Shown: piece after piece, positions 12,443 through 26,400 of the stretch | How the letters are laid out: every line of letters begins with the position of its first letter | How positions within the stretch are numbered: position 1 is the stretch's first letter | From: Lithospermum erythrorhizon | Taxonomy: Eukaryota; Streptophyta; Magnoliopsida; Boraginales; Boraginaceae | DNA: 64,000 nt | Assembly: GCA_019722365.1 (NCBI GenBank) | Contig: JADFUC010001686.1 | Span: forward strand, 164,957-228,956 | Direction of reading: 5' to 3' | Position numbers and translations under genes: made by a program | The notes under the pieces: model-generated | Database searches by the model: none | Seen by the model: the letters and a program-made list of their open reading frames with translations, nothing else | Told to the model about the DNA's origin: nothing

Positions 12443-13974
12443 CTGTTCCAAAATACCAAAGTGTTAATTGTACATTCCATGCCCGAAAAACTGATTAAAA
12501 AAAGTTCATATATGTTTCGGTTTAGAGAAGCATCTTTTTTTTCGGCAAATAAAGAAATATCAAACATAGATGAAAGAAATGTTTTGAAGACATCATGTTT
12601 CTCTTTCCAAATACCATCTTCATAATAATTGTCTTAACGCACTTATAAAGTCGAAAAGATAAAATGCATGCATCATAAATCTGAATTACAGAGCTTCTCA
12701 TGGAAGGTTACCCACCCCGATAACAAATTTTAAGCTCTCTTTGGAACATGGATGAAATTGAAATGTCAGACAATTCTGCATTTATAAATTCTTCTAGTCA
12801 TGTATTCCTGTTATATAAGTTGTTCGATCGTAAGTTTCTCCAGTCTTACCAACACCCTTGGCATGAACTGGATTGCTAAGTCGATTCAATTAGAGAACAA
12901 AATCTATAGTAATTCATTTCTAACCCACAACTAAAAAGATCAATCGGGATAGTTCAGCTCTGTAACTCCTAATTGTAAGGAATAACACATTTACTTTCTC
13001 CATGATACATAAACAAGATTTGATGCAACAGAATCACTCATCTAAATCATTTAAAGGCATGATATCGCTCGTTTTGAACTTATGACCACCTATCTTCGAA
13101 CTCATAGCTAATCATTGTAATCACGGTCCATTCACAAACTCCTTCAATATATACAGAGATGTCACTAGTACTGAAAAGTGAGTTAGCAAATATTATGTTC
13201 TAAGGTGGAGGAGGGAAACAATGGTGTTTAGATCAGAGTCGAGCCCATCACCAATAAGCATCAAGCAACAGGCATTAGATGAAAGTTCTTTCCAACTTCC
13301 CCAGAAATAAAATTGATTCCCCTTTTTCGTATTTATCATAAAAACTAAGGTCTAGCTCAAAAATATACAGCTCCAGAATATATAGCCAAAAAAGAAGTTT
13401 GCCCTTCAAAAAACAAGGAAACGTAGTTCGACACTTTGTCCCAGATTTCTCCTCAGCAAAGTTTCCTTAGGACCCAACTCTTCAGAATTAAACCACAACA
13501 GGTATTTGGCCCTTCCAATAACAAGGAAACATGTTTCGTTACAAATGTCTCCTCATCAAAGTTTCCTTAGTTAAGACCATAGCTCTTCACCCCTTAAGGA
13601 ACGAATAATAATCATTTGTTCCACATATGCCCATATAATTACAAATCTCAAAAAATCAATCTCATCCAAATTTCATTTAAGTTCTTGCTGTAAATATTAA
13701 AAACACCTCAAAAAGAAAAAAAAGGGAAGGTACCATATTATCTACATCATGACAGCAATTGCAAAAAAATATGTTGTCCCTGCTCCCCTTATTCTACAAG
13801 TCCCCTTAAACAAATCAAACAGATAATAATACTAAGTGGTAGAAGATATGGTAGGAGAATAATAATATGGACAGCAATGACAATCGAAATATAATGTCAA
13901 TGGCTGATCGGTAATAATATAAATAGATAATTGCTCACATTATCTCATGACACTACAAATGTCCATGGCCGGAC

Positions 13975-14014
<40 letters not shown>

Positions 14015-16650
14015 GGCGAAACCTATAGAATGTCATGACCCTACAATAAGGAAGCATGACCCAAGTAAGCACACCTTTAAATATTACAATTAGAAGTTTC
14101 AAAAGTTGTTATTTGTAATTTTATATTCCAAAAGGCATCACATTGTGTGCATGTCACTAGTTGTAGTATTCTATAAATAATTGAATGTATTGAGAAACAA
14201 AACAATAAATGAAATATTAATTTTAGCATTGGTTTTATCTAATTTAGCTTTAGCATTAGCTTTAGCTTCTTCTTCCTTATCTCCCATCTTCAAACATCAT
14301 TTGTAATCAACCTTCAAGGTTGTTACATAGAACTTGGAATTGGACGAGATAATAAGAGTTATAATAGAACTAAACTAAATAGAACATAGCCTAACTTATC
14401 CTAATATGAATTTGACACTGGTCGACCCTGCCTTATCCTGACGTGAGTCCATGAACACTATTCAACATGAAAGAGAGCCATGAGAAAGAAGAAATTAAAT
14501 GGGACATTGAAACTCTTTTAGCACTTTAAAAAAACATGACTCCTCTATAGAACTTATGATACTTAAGACCTCTTGCAATTTCATATATTGTTATGCATAT
14601 CATGTTGCCTATAAGTAGGTATTCATGGACATAATTTGATATAAGAAATATACTTTGCTGTTGAAGCAATACAGTATTGCCAATCAAGGTCTGAGCCGTT
14701 TTAATGAATGATAAAAAAAATGAATACATTATGAACAGTGGAAATTCATGATAAATGGAGAGACTTTGTTTATGTCTGAAGATGTGCTACCTTCATAACA
14801 CTCCTGTAGATGAAGTGAAGTTGACATCCTGTCCTTTCCAGATCTCAAGTGTTATGCCTCAGGACATTGAACTCATATTACTCTTCTTCTAATTGAACTA
14901 ATGAAATTAAAAGTCTCATTGAATTATATATTGTCTAAACATTCTTTCAAATATCTGTCAATGTTAACAAACTCTGGCCATACTAAATGGCAATATCAAT
15001 TCCATTCTTCGTTTTAAAGCTTCAGAACAAACTGAAAGCTTTTTTCATATTTCTCAGCCTCCCTAATTCTTGTCTTCTTCTGTTTATCTTCCTTTCACCA
15101 AATTGTTTAAAATTTAACTTTAACAGAAGATAAGAGAAGCACAGTGATATATCTCTTCTAGGAACACCCTAGGTCTTCATCATCAGACAGATCCCATGTA
15201 GAAATGGTTCTAGAGAATCATGTGTTTATCTCAACTGAAGATAAAAGTTGCCCCATTCAAAGTTAGATATTTAATACAATTCATCCAATGTGAAGGATCA
15301 GCTTGCATCAGATACACCCATTCAGTACATTTCACTGAAAAACAATCATTTCTTTATAGTTTCATCCCCAATAACAAACAAAAACTCAAACTAACCAGCC
15401 CCATCAACTTAAGTTATCAGTAACAGCTCACTTTATGATACCTTCAAAATAATCCCAGATATTGAAATAGAACATAGCCATAAATTGTTTTATACCTTGA
15501 ATCAAGAAAATGTATCATAACTTACTGGCATCATCATATTTCAGTTTTATGATAACAATTAGAATTCAACTTTGAAGTACCATCACAAGATATATGTTTA
15601 TTCATTACCACACTTCAGCTCAGACGGTTCGCTTTTGCTAAATCTAATTTATATACCCTATACACCAAATCTACAAACCAAAATTTAGAAAAGGTGTGAT
15701 CTAGCTCCTTTGAGCGTCCCTTTATGACCTCAGCTTTAGAATAGACGACACTAGAATAATGGATAGTTATGATGTAACCACCAATAGATATAATGCAATT
15801 CAAAAGCATGGAGGTCAAAGGAGGCACCAAAAGGAGGTAGACGATCCTCCCTTACCAAAATGAGGAAACCACACTGAATTGAAATTCACCAACTCAAATG
15901 TCTTCAACAGCAAAACACACTAAATTTTAAACCATTAACAATCATTATCTTACAATATTACAATAGCAACCATAAAAACCATAACCTGCTTATGGAAAAC
16001 AAATGAATATTCACCTACATGGGATTCAACCGCACTTCTCAACTTTCATCATCCCTCCGACTAATCCCCACATCACCACCATCCAAATCACTCCCCTTAC
16101 TTCCCACCAATCTTGTTCTTAATCTCAATCATTTAATTCGCCCGCCTCCACCTCACTTTTCAACCCTGTGCCTTCATCCTTCCTAGGTCATCTCCCTCCT
16201 CCACCAGTTCCCCAGCCTCTAAACCCTGTTACCTCACAAATTTTTCTCTCTCTCTAACCCAATTTATCTTTTCACTTTTTCCTCACAAACCAATTCTTCA
16301 ATTTCATCTCTATTCCTATCTTCCTTTCTCAAAGTCCTATTCCATCCCTATTTCCCCAATTTCCTTTTGCACTTTACTCCTATTCTCATTCTTCCTGCAC
16401 CCATTTTTCCCACTTCCTCAACTTTCCATCTTTTTCTCCCCACCTCTCACAACCCATTTTCCTCATTCCTAGTTCCCATCTTTTATTCTATTTCTCCCAT
16501 TCCCAAAAATTCTATCTTTACACAACCATTCTTCTCAATTTCCTCAAAATTCCCATTTTTTCCAATTTCGTCAAATTTTCCATCAATTTTCCCATTTTTC
16601 TCACAACCCATTTTCCCAATTCCCTTAAACTTCCCATATTTATTCCCTTA
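12443..16650. other. Mostly noncoding stretch, probably introns of the 12290-16911 candidate gene
   Basis: No convincing long frame. It holds a diverged duplication (13401-13470 and 13509-13570, both starting GCCCTTC and ending TTTCCTTAG), an AT dinucleotide run (13981-14011), and a pyrimidine-rich plus strand from about 16020 to 16650. Confidence 0.35.
13981..14011. repeat. (AT)n microsatellite
   Basis: An uninterrupted alternating AT tract of about 31 bases, preceded by CATATGT. Confidence 0.95.
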
Positions 16651-16911
16651 TCATTCTTTCCACCCCCCCTCAAAAATTTTATACCCATTTTTCCCAATTT
16701 CCTCAAATTTTCCATCAATTTTCCCAATTTTCTCATAACCCATTTCCCCAATTTCAATAAAGTTCCCATCTTTACTCCCATTTTTGCCCAAATCATCAAA
16801 ATGAGGCTTTAAATCAGGGTTAGAGGTGGTGGTGGTGAGGCGGGAGAGGGTACGGTTGCGGCGGCGTATGAGGGTTTTGAAGTCTTTAAGGGAGATCTTC
16901 CGAGCTGGCAT
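16651..16911 (-). CDS. Possible 5' exon of an unidentified gene, with internal repeats
   Basis: From an ATG at 16911 a frame of 86 codons begins MPARKISLKDFKTLIRRRNR (basic) and then becomes a Gly/Lys/Glu-rich periodic stretch with units such as EIGKNGYK. The same DNA unit of roughly 110 bp recurs further on (about 16520-16640) in another frame, and the switch coincides with a run of seven G in transcript sense near 16664-16670. The frame could instead be left by splicing soon after the basic part. A C-rich leader precedes it, as in the LC8-domain gene. I do not recognise the protein. Confidence 0.35.
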   Translation of the reverse strand: MPARKISLKDFKTLIRRRNRTLSRLTTTTSNPDLKPHFDDLGKNGSKDGNFIEIGEMGYEKIGKIDGKFEEIGKNGYKIFEGGWKE

Positions 16912-16984
16912 TAACCAACTCCGAGGTACATCTGGGATCCCCTGTGGAGGTGCTGCCTACATAGATATCGCCACCATTTTTCTG

Positions 16985-17032
16985 TAGGGGGTAGGGGTAG
17001 GGGTGAGGGGTGCAGGGGTGGGGGGTGGTGTT
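16985..17032. promoter_or_regulatory. G-tract cluster upstream of the 16911 start
   Basis: The plus strand carries eight or more runs of four to six G with TA, TGA or TGCA spacers, a strong G-quadruplex candidate by pattern. It would form a C-rich leader for a minus-strand transcript starting upstream of 16911. Confidence 0.4.
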
Positions 17033-18644
17033 CTTTTGATTCAGCAGTATCTGCTCTGTAGCCTTGTCGATTTTATGGTACTGGCTATTTAAATCGCTAA
17101 ACCGCTACACTTAACTGATCTCAGCCCTAATTCAACAGTGCTTATAAGCACACTGAAAAGGTAATGCGATGGGTATGAAATTACCCACCTGCCCCTGTGT
17201 GCATCGTGTGAGAAGCACCATACAATTTTTATATTTATTTTTTATTTTTTTTGTTTTCCATCGTGCTATCTACATGATGGGTTTGTTTTAAGAGTTCTTT
17301 ATTTTTTATCAAAGCATTCATATTTTTCGTTTTAATTTTTTTTCTATTGTATTCTGCTTATTTTGTATATAAACTTATAAATACAATATTAAACAAACGG
17401 TATTTAATAATTAATTAAGTCAAATAAATTTAATATCAAATTAACAATATATTTAAACAAATGAATATAACAATTTAAGTAATTTAGTGAAAATACACAT
17501 TATTGAAATTATGCTGAAAAAAGGATCTATAATCAGGACCAAGAAAGACTTCTACCATTGTTGGCAAGTGGACAAAAGAGCATCAAATGTAACTAAATTT
17601 TTTCAAATAATCAATTAAAATTGTTATTACTCTTAAGCACATCTGCTTTCAATAATCAAAATAGTATTTCTTTTTAATTAAGTTTGAATGCAATATATAT
17701 GCAAAATTTATCGTAAATTTAACTTTCTACTTTTACATGTTGGAACTACTTTAAATTTATCATTATATTAAAAATGTATTTTTCATAAGCTTGAACTAGT
17801 TTTTAAATTTATCATTATATTGCACAAAATCTGTATCTGTGGCTCAGAGCATCATGTCGGGGCCACGATCAGGCGGCGATGCAACTCATAAGGCTGCTGC
17901 TGAGGCCATAATTATACCTCAGTGGACAATTGGTCTTCACCCCTCAAAGCTACTGCTTTTTATAGTCCCACTCGCTAATTCGTTCGAATTAGTAGCGTCA
18001 TGGTCGAAATCCAAAACCATACGGTATCCGGTCATTTCAGATCGAAGAAAATTTGTCCGAGTATTCGAATCTGATCGGATTAAATTATCTACAAAATACC
18101 CAGAAGTCAAAGTATGTCGAAAATATCCAATAATCAGGACTGGCATCTAAAAAGCAAACCAAAATTGCTTAAAATCAGATCTAAATACGCAAATTTTGTA
18201 AAATGTAAAGTCTAACACCTAAATGCTGTTCATGTGTCCAATCTTTCAGACGTGTAATTATCCAAACCTTTTTGCCGGGTACGTCCAGAGAAACATTTGG
18301 TCTCGACATAACATGCCCACCTTATGACAATCCTAATGGTAATGGATCCATCCATCCCAATTACTACCTCAATGTCTAAAAGATTGCCACATTTGCCTTT
18401 TCAATAGTCAAACATTAACAAATTTTACGATCTTGATTGACATCCAAAGTCCTTTATTTTGAACTAAAATTATCGTTAATAGCAGCATGAAAACATAATT
18501 TTTTCAAATAAATATATAACACATTAAAAGTTATTTGAGTTCAAAATTGAAAAAAGTCAACTCATTAAAATCAAAATATGACAATCTTTTAGGGACGGAG
18601 AGAGTATTTTATAAGAGAAACCCACTAAATTCTTTATTTAAAAT
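17033..18644. other. Intergenic DNA, no supported gene
   Basis: AT-rich to about 17830. From 17839 to 18150 a more balanced stretch holds a frame of about 100 codons on each strand, but neither shows a domain or natural start context, so I do not call a gene. Confidence 0.35.
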
Positions 18645-19701
18645 AGGACTAATGGTCATCACATGCCCTGTGTCCCTTTTTATCACTTATGCTCAAAATG
18701 GTCCCATTTGATAATATATAACTTTCAAAAGTGTCTCTAATTGATTTTTCTGTCCAAAATTCCGTTAACTCTCCATTAAATGTGTCATGTGATGAACATG
18801 TGACATTTTTAAAGGTTCAATTATGTCCAGTTGTTACAAATATGATTTTGGGGTAACAATTGAAAATTCAAAAGATAAGTGACCTTTGTTTCACCATTTT
18901 AAAGACATCTTTTTAAACAAAATTGTAATAAACCTTCCCCGCACTAATTCCACACCTTCAACCCAAATTCAAAGAAAAAATATGCAGTCAAGACTTGCAT
19001 TTTTAAAGCCGGTTTAAATATGACGATTTGACGAAAATGTCTCAATAATCACAAGCATCAATCGAACAAACATAATATGGAAAATTAATTCAAATGACTT
19101 TTTTCAACAACATCACATCAAAAGCCTTGGCTTATTTTTTCTTTGTTTGAATCCAAGAGGGGTGCATTGGAATCCATGGAGCAATTGGTGTCAAAGTCAA
19201 AAGAGTCGATTAGAAGACGCGAATAGGGATTTAAGCAAACACGAATATTCATGCTAAAGTCATGGAAAGTTTAATGTATCTTGAGGATGATGTTTATGCA
19301 AGAGGCAGTTAAGGATTTGATGAATAGATTTATGGAGATCAGCGGGGGTTCGGAGAAGGATTTGATTTAGTGCTGGCCGGAAAGGAGGCTCAAGGTGGGC
19401 GACAGTGGCTGTGGGAGCCAAAGGTGCAAGGTCACACCTGAAAGAGGGATGTCAAGACGGGGAAATAGCTGGAATTATTTTTAAATTTCTTGGATATTTT
19501 TTCATGTTTGTTGTTTTAATAGACAAATTATCTATGCTTGTCACATGTAAAGCATGTGACTTCAAAATTTGAAATTTCACAGAAACTTGGATGGAAATAT
19601 TAATACAATTTTAAAAACAAACATGATACTCCTTGAAACATAAAGATTGATCAAAAAGAGACACGGAGTAAACATAAGTGATCAACGCGACCATTAGTCC
19701 T
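18645..19701. mobile_element. Long inverted-repeat element, about 1.06 kb
   Basis: It starts AGGACTAATGGTC and ends in the inverse ACCATTAGTCCT. Inner inverted matches include GATCACTTATG-like, CCGTGTC/GTGTCCC and CTTTTT blocks over about 70 bp at each end. Unlike a short MITE it holds about 900 bp between the ends, with no recognisable transposase frame. No target duplication is obvious. Confidence 0.6.
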
Positions 19702-19899
19702 TCAAATTATTACCTTGAAACTCAAATATTTGTTTTTTTATAGATAAAACAAAAGTTAATCTTTAAATCATCCTACGCGCAACGTCAAGGGTTCTATGTA
19801 AGAGCACCGTTGTTGATCAAATTCCGCTCTTCAGATTTTGTCGTACCCTTATTTTTGATCTTTTAATTTTTTTTATTCTATACCAAGTGTTTTAAAAGC

Positions 19900-22800
19900 A
19901 TCAATAATTCCGATGACCTTGCCTGTGTGGGCCTCCCCAGGCTGACTGTCTAACCCTGGTCTAGCCAACAACGATTGATAATAATAAAAAAATGACTTCA
20001 TTTAACATCATAAATAAAACAATATTAGACCCTGTCAAATCACACTACAACAACCTAAAGTAATAACACAGCAAATACAACATCAAACAATGGGTTTTAC
20101 AACTCGACAACAATAATTATTGGTGTACAACAAAAACTCCAAAAGAAGATATAAAAAGAAGACCATTATAAGCCTTGCCACTATCGCCACCTCCACGGGC
20201 AGATGGCTCGGCCAACGATTCTCAAGTCACCCCGCAACAACCTAGGCATAAAAAACGTGAGGGACAGTGAAATACCTATGGCCGAAAGTGAATATAAATA
20301 TCACGTGCTAATCCACCATCTGTATACAAACAAGGATAATTCAAGTCCCTTACCTAATTAACTGACTATACACCTCAAGAGTTATATTTTATGTTACCTC
20401 GATAAGACAAAATTCTCTTCCTTAATGGCTTTCCTGACTAAACACCAACAAACCCAACTTACTCATGACATCCTAGTCAATTTGAGATATCTCCTCTGTT
20501 TGTTATCCTTCTAAGAGAAGAATTCCTGATATAATATATAAACTAACATGTAACAACCCAACATACACAACTCGACATTCATAAGTCGATATACCCACCT
20601 AACATACATCACACCTATACACCTAAATGAAAATCTTTAGGTTCACCTTTTGCCATCTCAATCACAAATATACACCTCCTATGACATCCGAATGTTTATC
20701 ATAAAATTCCAATCGCTTTCATTATCTTAATACAACCGAGCAAAATATATGTCTTAAATCAAGATAACCTAAGTACGGAATTATCTCCCCTTAAATTCCC
20801 TTTATTTATATACGTAACTTCACCTCTAATGGTATCATTGTCGTGGTTGGGATCATAACTTATATCAGTTTACATTTGAATTCAATTTTCCACCATATAT
20901 AAAATATCATCAACATCATCGGTAGGTTAGCATGAACTTCGGTTTATAATTTCAGACTCCATTGCTTCTCCTAAAAAGTTATTCATCCATTAACCAACTC
21001 CATATCTGCACAATATGTCTCAAAAGACAAGAATGCTGCAAAAGCGCAACGAAAAGTAAGTAACAATTTCCAGATTCCGAATACAAAAATAATTGCCGAA
21101 GTTCAAAATGAAATACAACAATCAAGCACGCCCAAAGATCTAGATCAGCTAATAGCTATAGAGTCAATTATGAATAAATATGTATATAACTGTGACTACC
21201 TAATAAGTCAAATCATAAAATTTCAAAGTAGACGAGCATTGCATACCTATGGTAGTTATCAGAAGAAAGACTGAATAACACGCACTAGTCCCACGACCTT
21301 TACTCTATCAGAACCTACAATCCATTTAATTGGCCAACTCAAATTAACAACTAGTCAACTCGCACAATACAACTAACTCTCTATCAACTCAACAACTCAA
21401 CGACTAAACAACTCAATGTAGTTAACTCATATAAGTCCGGTTTCTACAACTAATCGCCGCGATATAATCAACCTCTAACCTCAAGTAGGGAGAAACTTAC
21501 GCCCGCCGACATAAGCTATCACCTAATCGTAACGAAAGTACGAAGAACTAATTTAAGCAAAATCGACAATACAACAACATCAACTCATGACATATCCTTC
21601 CTAATATGACTCAACATCTCAAAACACCTAGTAATACCTCGTGAGACCAGTTTACAACCTAACAATTAAATAAACAACTTCAAACCAAAAACACCAAAAA
21701 ATCATAAAATTATGATGAAAATACCACCCAAGCTACATATAACCATCACATCCACACATCATCTCCCTACAAAGAAATAATAATGAACATATCCCCTCAA
21801 GAATCAACAAGTACAAATAACATATATATATACAAGCTGAGAAAACTCCCTCATGAGATTAAGACTTCACCTTGGCTGGGAAGTTAAATAATATGTCTAA
21901 TCAATCCGAAAGTATTCTTCCTGCCGCTCCGCCTAATCAAAACACCTAAAAATACAATTGCTTACTCACAACAATTTAATAATACTATCTTAATTAAATT
22001 CTCACTTTTTCAACCCATTTTGTTAAATTTAGCAACCAAATATTATATCATAATTATGTTTCAATGACAATTAAAAATGACGAATTTCAACTATCCCAAC
22101 TAAATTCCATAATCAGCCAATACCTTAACCAAAATACTAACATTTTGCAGTCCAATTTCAATCAACCCAAAATATCAACTTCTTCCTAAATCCACTAACC
22201 CATTTCTCAACAACCTTTATCCTCGAAACCCAATTACTACTCTCAAACCTACTAAAACTAATTCTAACATAATATCTCCAATATTATAAAGTCCCAAACT
22301 TGTTTAACTCCCAAATAAACTAAATTCATTCCAAAAACAACGAAAATCTCCAACAACATATTTTTATATTTTTATATTTTTCCTCAAAAAGCCAACGAAG
22401 TCACAACTGATCCATCTCAACACATTTCAACTCCATAAATCATGTTTATCACTTCATCACCACAATCTAAGTTTAAAAAATTATATATACCATTTTAAAT
22501 CCCAAAACCCTCAAAAGTCAACCCAGCTCATAAAAAGTCAACATCCTAAACATCAAGAAATACTCCAGATCCAAACTCCTAACTTTAACCTCATAACTAA
22601 TTTAAAGTCGAAGAATCAAGAGTAGCAATAAATCCAAAACCAAAAAGTCAACCTCAACCAAAACTCAATGTAAATACTCAAAAAGATCCGAATTTTTTTT
22701 ACTCCTTGAATCGAAAAGGCATGATTTATATGGAAACTTCTCCAAGAAATTTGAGGTCCAAAAGCTAGATGGAAAGAGAAAATCGATGGAAAGAAATTTT

Positions 22801-23148
22801 GGCGTGTGAGCGGAAGGGGCGAGGCGTCGATCCTTTTTCTTCGGGGTCTTCGCTGTTAATGGCTGCCCAGTTTTGTGAAACCTCTAACGCTTTAATCTAA
22901 TCAATACTTCTCGCTTTTAACTTATCCCAACAACTAACTTCCACAAATTAATATGATTTATATTACCACCCAACTAATATCATTACCATCCCATCACAAC
23001 TTTAAAATTCTCAATATCAATGTACTCACTAACCGACCGGACTGCTGTATTATTCAACTTTATTCAATTTCGAATTTTTATTTCTCCTAAATACCCAGCA
23101 ATCAGTATACTATTTACAACAATATTAGTACTGAATCGGGTTATTATA
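19900..23148 (+). mobile_element. Degenerate Ty3/gypsy-type LTR region
   Basis: From about 20900 to 23148 it aligns with the LTR at 30517-32918: shared blocks include CCAACTCCATAT, ATACAAAAATAATTGCCGA and CTGTGACTACC in the same order, and it ends GGTTATTATA against GGTTATTACA. A TGTAACAACC at 20549 may mark another LTR start. 19900-20900 is similar in composition but I cannot align it securely. No coding domain. Confidence 0.55.
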
Positions 23149-23454
23149 ATAATACTGCAGCTGAAAGTGTTTAAGGAGGATAGTGGCCATTAGAATAGTT
23201 TCACCAAACCCTTCAAGTTGATGTTGTTTCTTGCTTCTCTTGATTCTTTGATTCATTATCAGAAGGTTGATTTGATTTCTTGATAATTTTTTTTATAAGT
23301 ATATATTAATAATAAACTCTTAACAAGACATAGCTCCATCGATAGAAATACAACAACCATAAACACAAATCTCCAACAAATGAATATCAAAACAAAATAC
23401 AGAAAATTACATGAAAAACAAGAAAACCCAAACAGAAAATAGTCTGTGCTTCAA

Positions 23455-26400
23455 GAACTCCTGATCGGGAACACCGAAGCTGGCTTGGTTTCACTATTTC
23501 CTTCAATGGATGTGAGGGTCGAGGAAGAAACCAAAACTAGTAACCAACACTTTGAATATATTCTAGCCCAAAAATTGCATAAAGATAAAATAAAAGGATG
23601 ATGATAAATGTCAGAAACAAAAAAGCAACACGAAGATAATCATTATCGTACGAGCGTAAGAGAACATACTCTCTTGGTCGATGTCACAGAAAATCCCAAT
23701 TTTGATAAAGTCGAAAATAATTCGACGATAAAACAACTCTTACTGTGTGAAAACTGAAGCCAATTTAAGAGAATAATCATCATCATCATCATTTGATTTT
23801 TCAAATTATTATGCAATCTCGGGAATCAAATATAATCAAGAGCATAGTTAAAACTAGATTGGAAAGAAAAAGAACAATCAGTCCTACCAATATACTGGTA
23901 ATAAGCTGATTGATTGAAAGTCAAACTCCTGGAGCAGAGCAAGACGCCTTTCAATGAAATCCAGGAAAACAAAGCAATATCTTCTCGAATCTGAGAGCTT
24001 AATCATTATTGAAACAAAAAAGAAAGAACAATGCGATTAACCACTCCATCCAAGTAACAATATCTCTTCCAAAAGTGCTTTTTAAAAAAGGAAATCATGT
24101 ACTTCAAACATCTTTTAGCCCATAGATAATGAGTTTAATAAAATATGTAACATTCATGAAGAAAATCTCAACTTTTTGAAGATTGTCTATTACATAATCA
24201 TGTAAGATATTAAACTTCTGAAAGAAATTACTTGTGAGGATTTCAAAAAATTTCAACGATATCTTAGATGCCTTAATCTCCTACTAACAAGGATTCAGTT
24301 CTTCTTCTTCATATTGGCTTTAAAATTTCCTGATCAAAGCAAATTTCTTTAGAAAACCATTTTTATCACCCTTAATTAAATAACCCATAACAAATTCAAA
24401 AAAACCCACTTATGACTCACAAAGTTTTAAACTGATAAAGGTGCCACCACCTCATCGCTTGAGCAATATTATTTCATCATTAAGAAACCTATGTTATCCA
24501 AACTTTCTTTTCGATTTAATTAGTGTTAAGTGATCCTTTGGTCCCCATTACTTGAGCGAAATTGACAAGTTAAAGACAAGATCATCCACAGCCCACTGAT
24601 ATTCATGAATCCTAAAATCTCATTTGTATACAATTAGGTTAAAAAGAGCAAAGGAAACCATGAAGTTTGGAAAGTTTATCCCACATAGAACGGAAGTTCA
24701 TTGGCATTACTATGCCAAAACCTACCGCAATTAAATGGTGTGTGTACGACCACCGACACAAATTCAAAAAGGGGGGCGGGTCAAGGAAACACCTTTTGCT
24801 TCCAGCTCGCTTTTGCATTCAAGTTTTCAAACCGCTTAAATGCCAAGTCGTTGGCTGCATTCAACAATGAATCGTGTTAAGTGAAATCTGACTACTACAT
24901 ACGTTTTTTATATGCAACATTGGGTGGTGTTTAAGGCACCTTAATGTCGCTTTTGATTCCAACCCCTGTATTGGAATCATACAACAGCCTCCTCCATCTC
25001 CGACAACACACACAAATATGACAAACAACTGCAGTAGCCTCCCATTCTTCTATTTTCTCGATTGCTTTTTGTTGGCGATGTTATCAAGCTTGTCTCATGT
25101 CAATTAAAGGTTCACCTGGCACAGCGGTTGCCTGTGGGGGTCATTTTATCCTGAAATAACCACTGTCTCTAAGCACCCAAATCTGAAGAGTTCAATCTGT
25201 TGGGCGGAAAGGCCCGACGGACTCGATCCGGTTTCATTTTTATGTCGCTCCAATATTTTTGTAATCGTATGAATACATTTTTGTTGTTCTTGTGCAAAGT
25301 ATTGTGTTATAGTTCCGCATTTCCTATTAGTTCCCTACACCTCAAAACAGATTGTTTCGGAGCTACATACAATACTTTTGCTATGGAGTCCAATGTTGAT
25401 ACTTCCGCTATCAATGTGATTGTTGTTGAGAATGTTCCTCCGTGTAATGGAGTCGGATGTGGTGTCACACACAAGGGGTCAGCAATGTTCTCCCTGCTTC
25501 ATGGAGGCTCATGGTCTCTTTGCTCCTCCGTCGTCCTGATTTTTCCTCCTTCGCTCCAAATCGCGGTTGTTTTAGGAGTTGGCCGGGTCGAGCGGTTTGT
25601 CATTTTCTGGGTGGGCGGTGGGTTCAGAGTCAGTTCCACCAGTTTCATAAAGACTTTGCTCCTCAACCTTCAAGAATGTTCCAAAAGATTATAAGAACAT
25701 CAACCTAAGCCTCCGTATTTTCTCGATTGTAAATTTCAAAAGATGGGATTAACTAATTTATGTCTTATCTCACTCTATTCGAACTTTAACGTTTGGTTGA
25801 GGAACCTCATACAAATTTCAAGATGATGTAAAAGCGGAGTTTGGCCCGGAACATCTCATTATTTGGAGGTTTTAACATGTTTTGACTTATTTGTCGGACG
25901 ACAGTATAAAAAAGATATCGTTACCAAAGATATCAGACGACTGAAAATGATAAGACTCAAGACAAGAGCTCCAAGAAATCATTGTGGGTAAATTTCTAGA
26001 TTACAAATGGTGGAATGGGCAAACTAAAATGGATATCAGTTCTCTTATGAACTCAAAGAATCTCCACAGATTCCAGTGTAATGGTATCGAATCCATATGT
26101 CCAGCGCTGGTTGCCGCCATAATCGGCGAAAAACTTCGCCACCTCATCTTGGAAAGACTCCATTTAGCTACTGCCGAAGGACATGAATCTTGAGCAATTG
26201 TTTGTAACACAGAGCGAAGAACAGAAGGCCGAACAAGAGTTATCTCTAACTCCTCCTCATGTATGGGGACTATATCAATGTCATTGAAATACGAGACTTC
26301 TTCAAATCGCCTCAAAGGAAGAAAGAGGAGTGATTTTCCTCCTAAAGGGGAATTCTTTCAAGAAGAATGGTTCTACTTCTCTTTGAATTAAAATCAAGAC

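Noticed and set aside
16367..16738. 123-codon plus-strand frame, Pro/Phe/Ser-rich
   Set aside because: It lies in a pyrimidine-rich strand opposite the candidate exon; low complexity keeps it open and no domain is present.
17839..18150. Frames of about 100 codons on both strands
   Set aside because: No domain, no usual ATG context (the plus frame opens with GTG), and both strands open over the same bases.
20549..20558. TGTAACAACC as the exact start of the first gypsy-like LTR
   Set aside because: Alignment with the 30517-32918 copy predicts a start near 20909, about 360 bp away, so I left the boundary open.
25200..25694. 164-codon plus-strand frame at the Copia 5' LTR
   Set aside because: Its first 45 codons lie in the LTR; only the part from about 25384 fits gag, so it is not a gene of its own.
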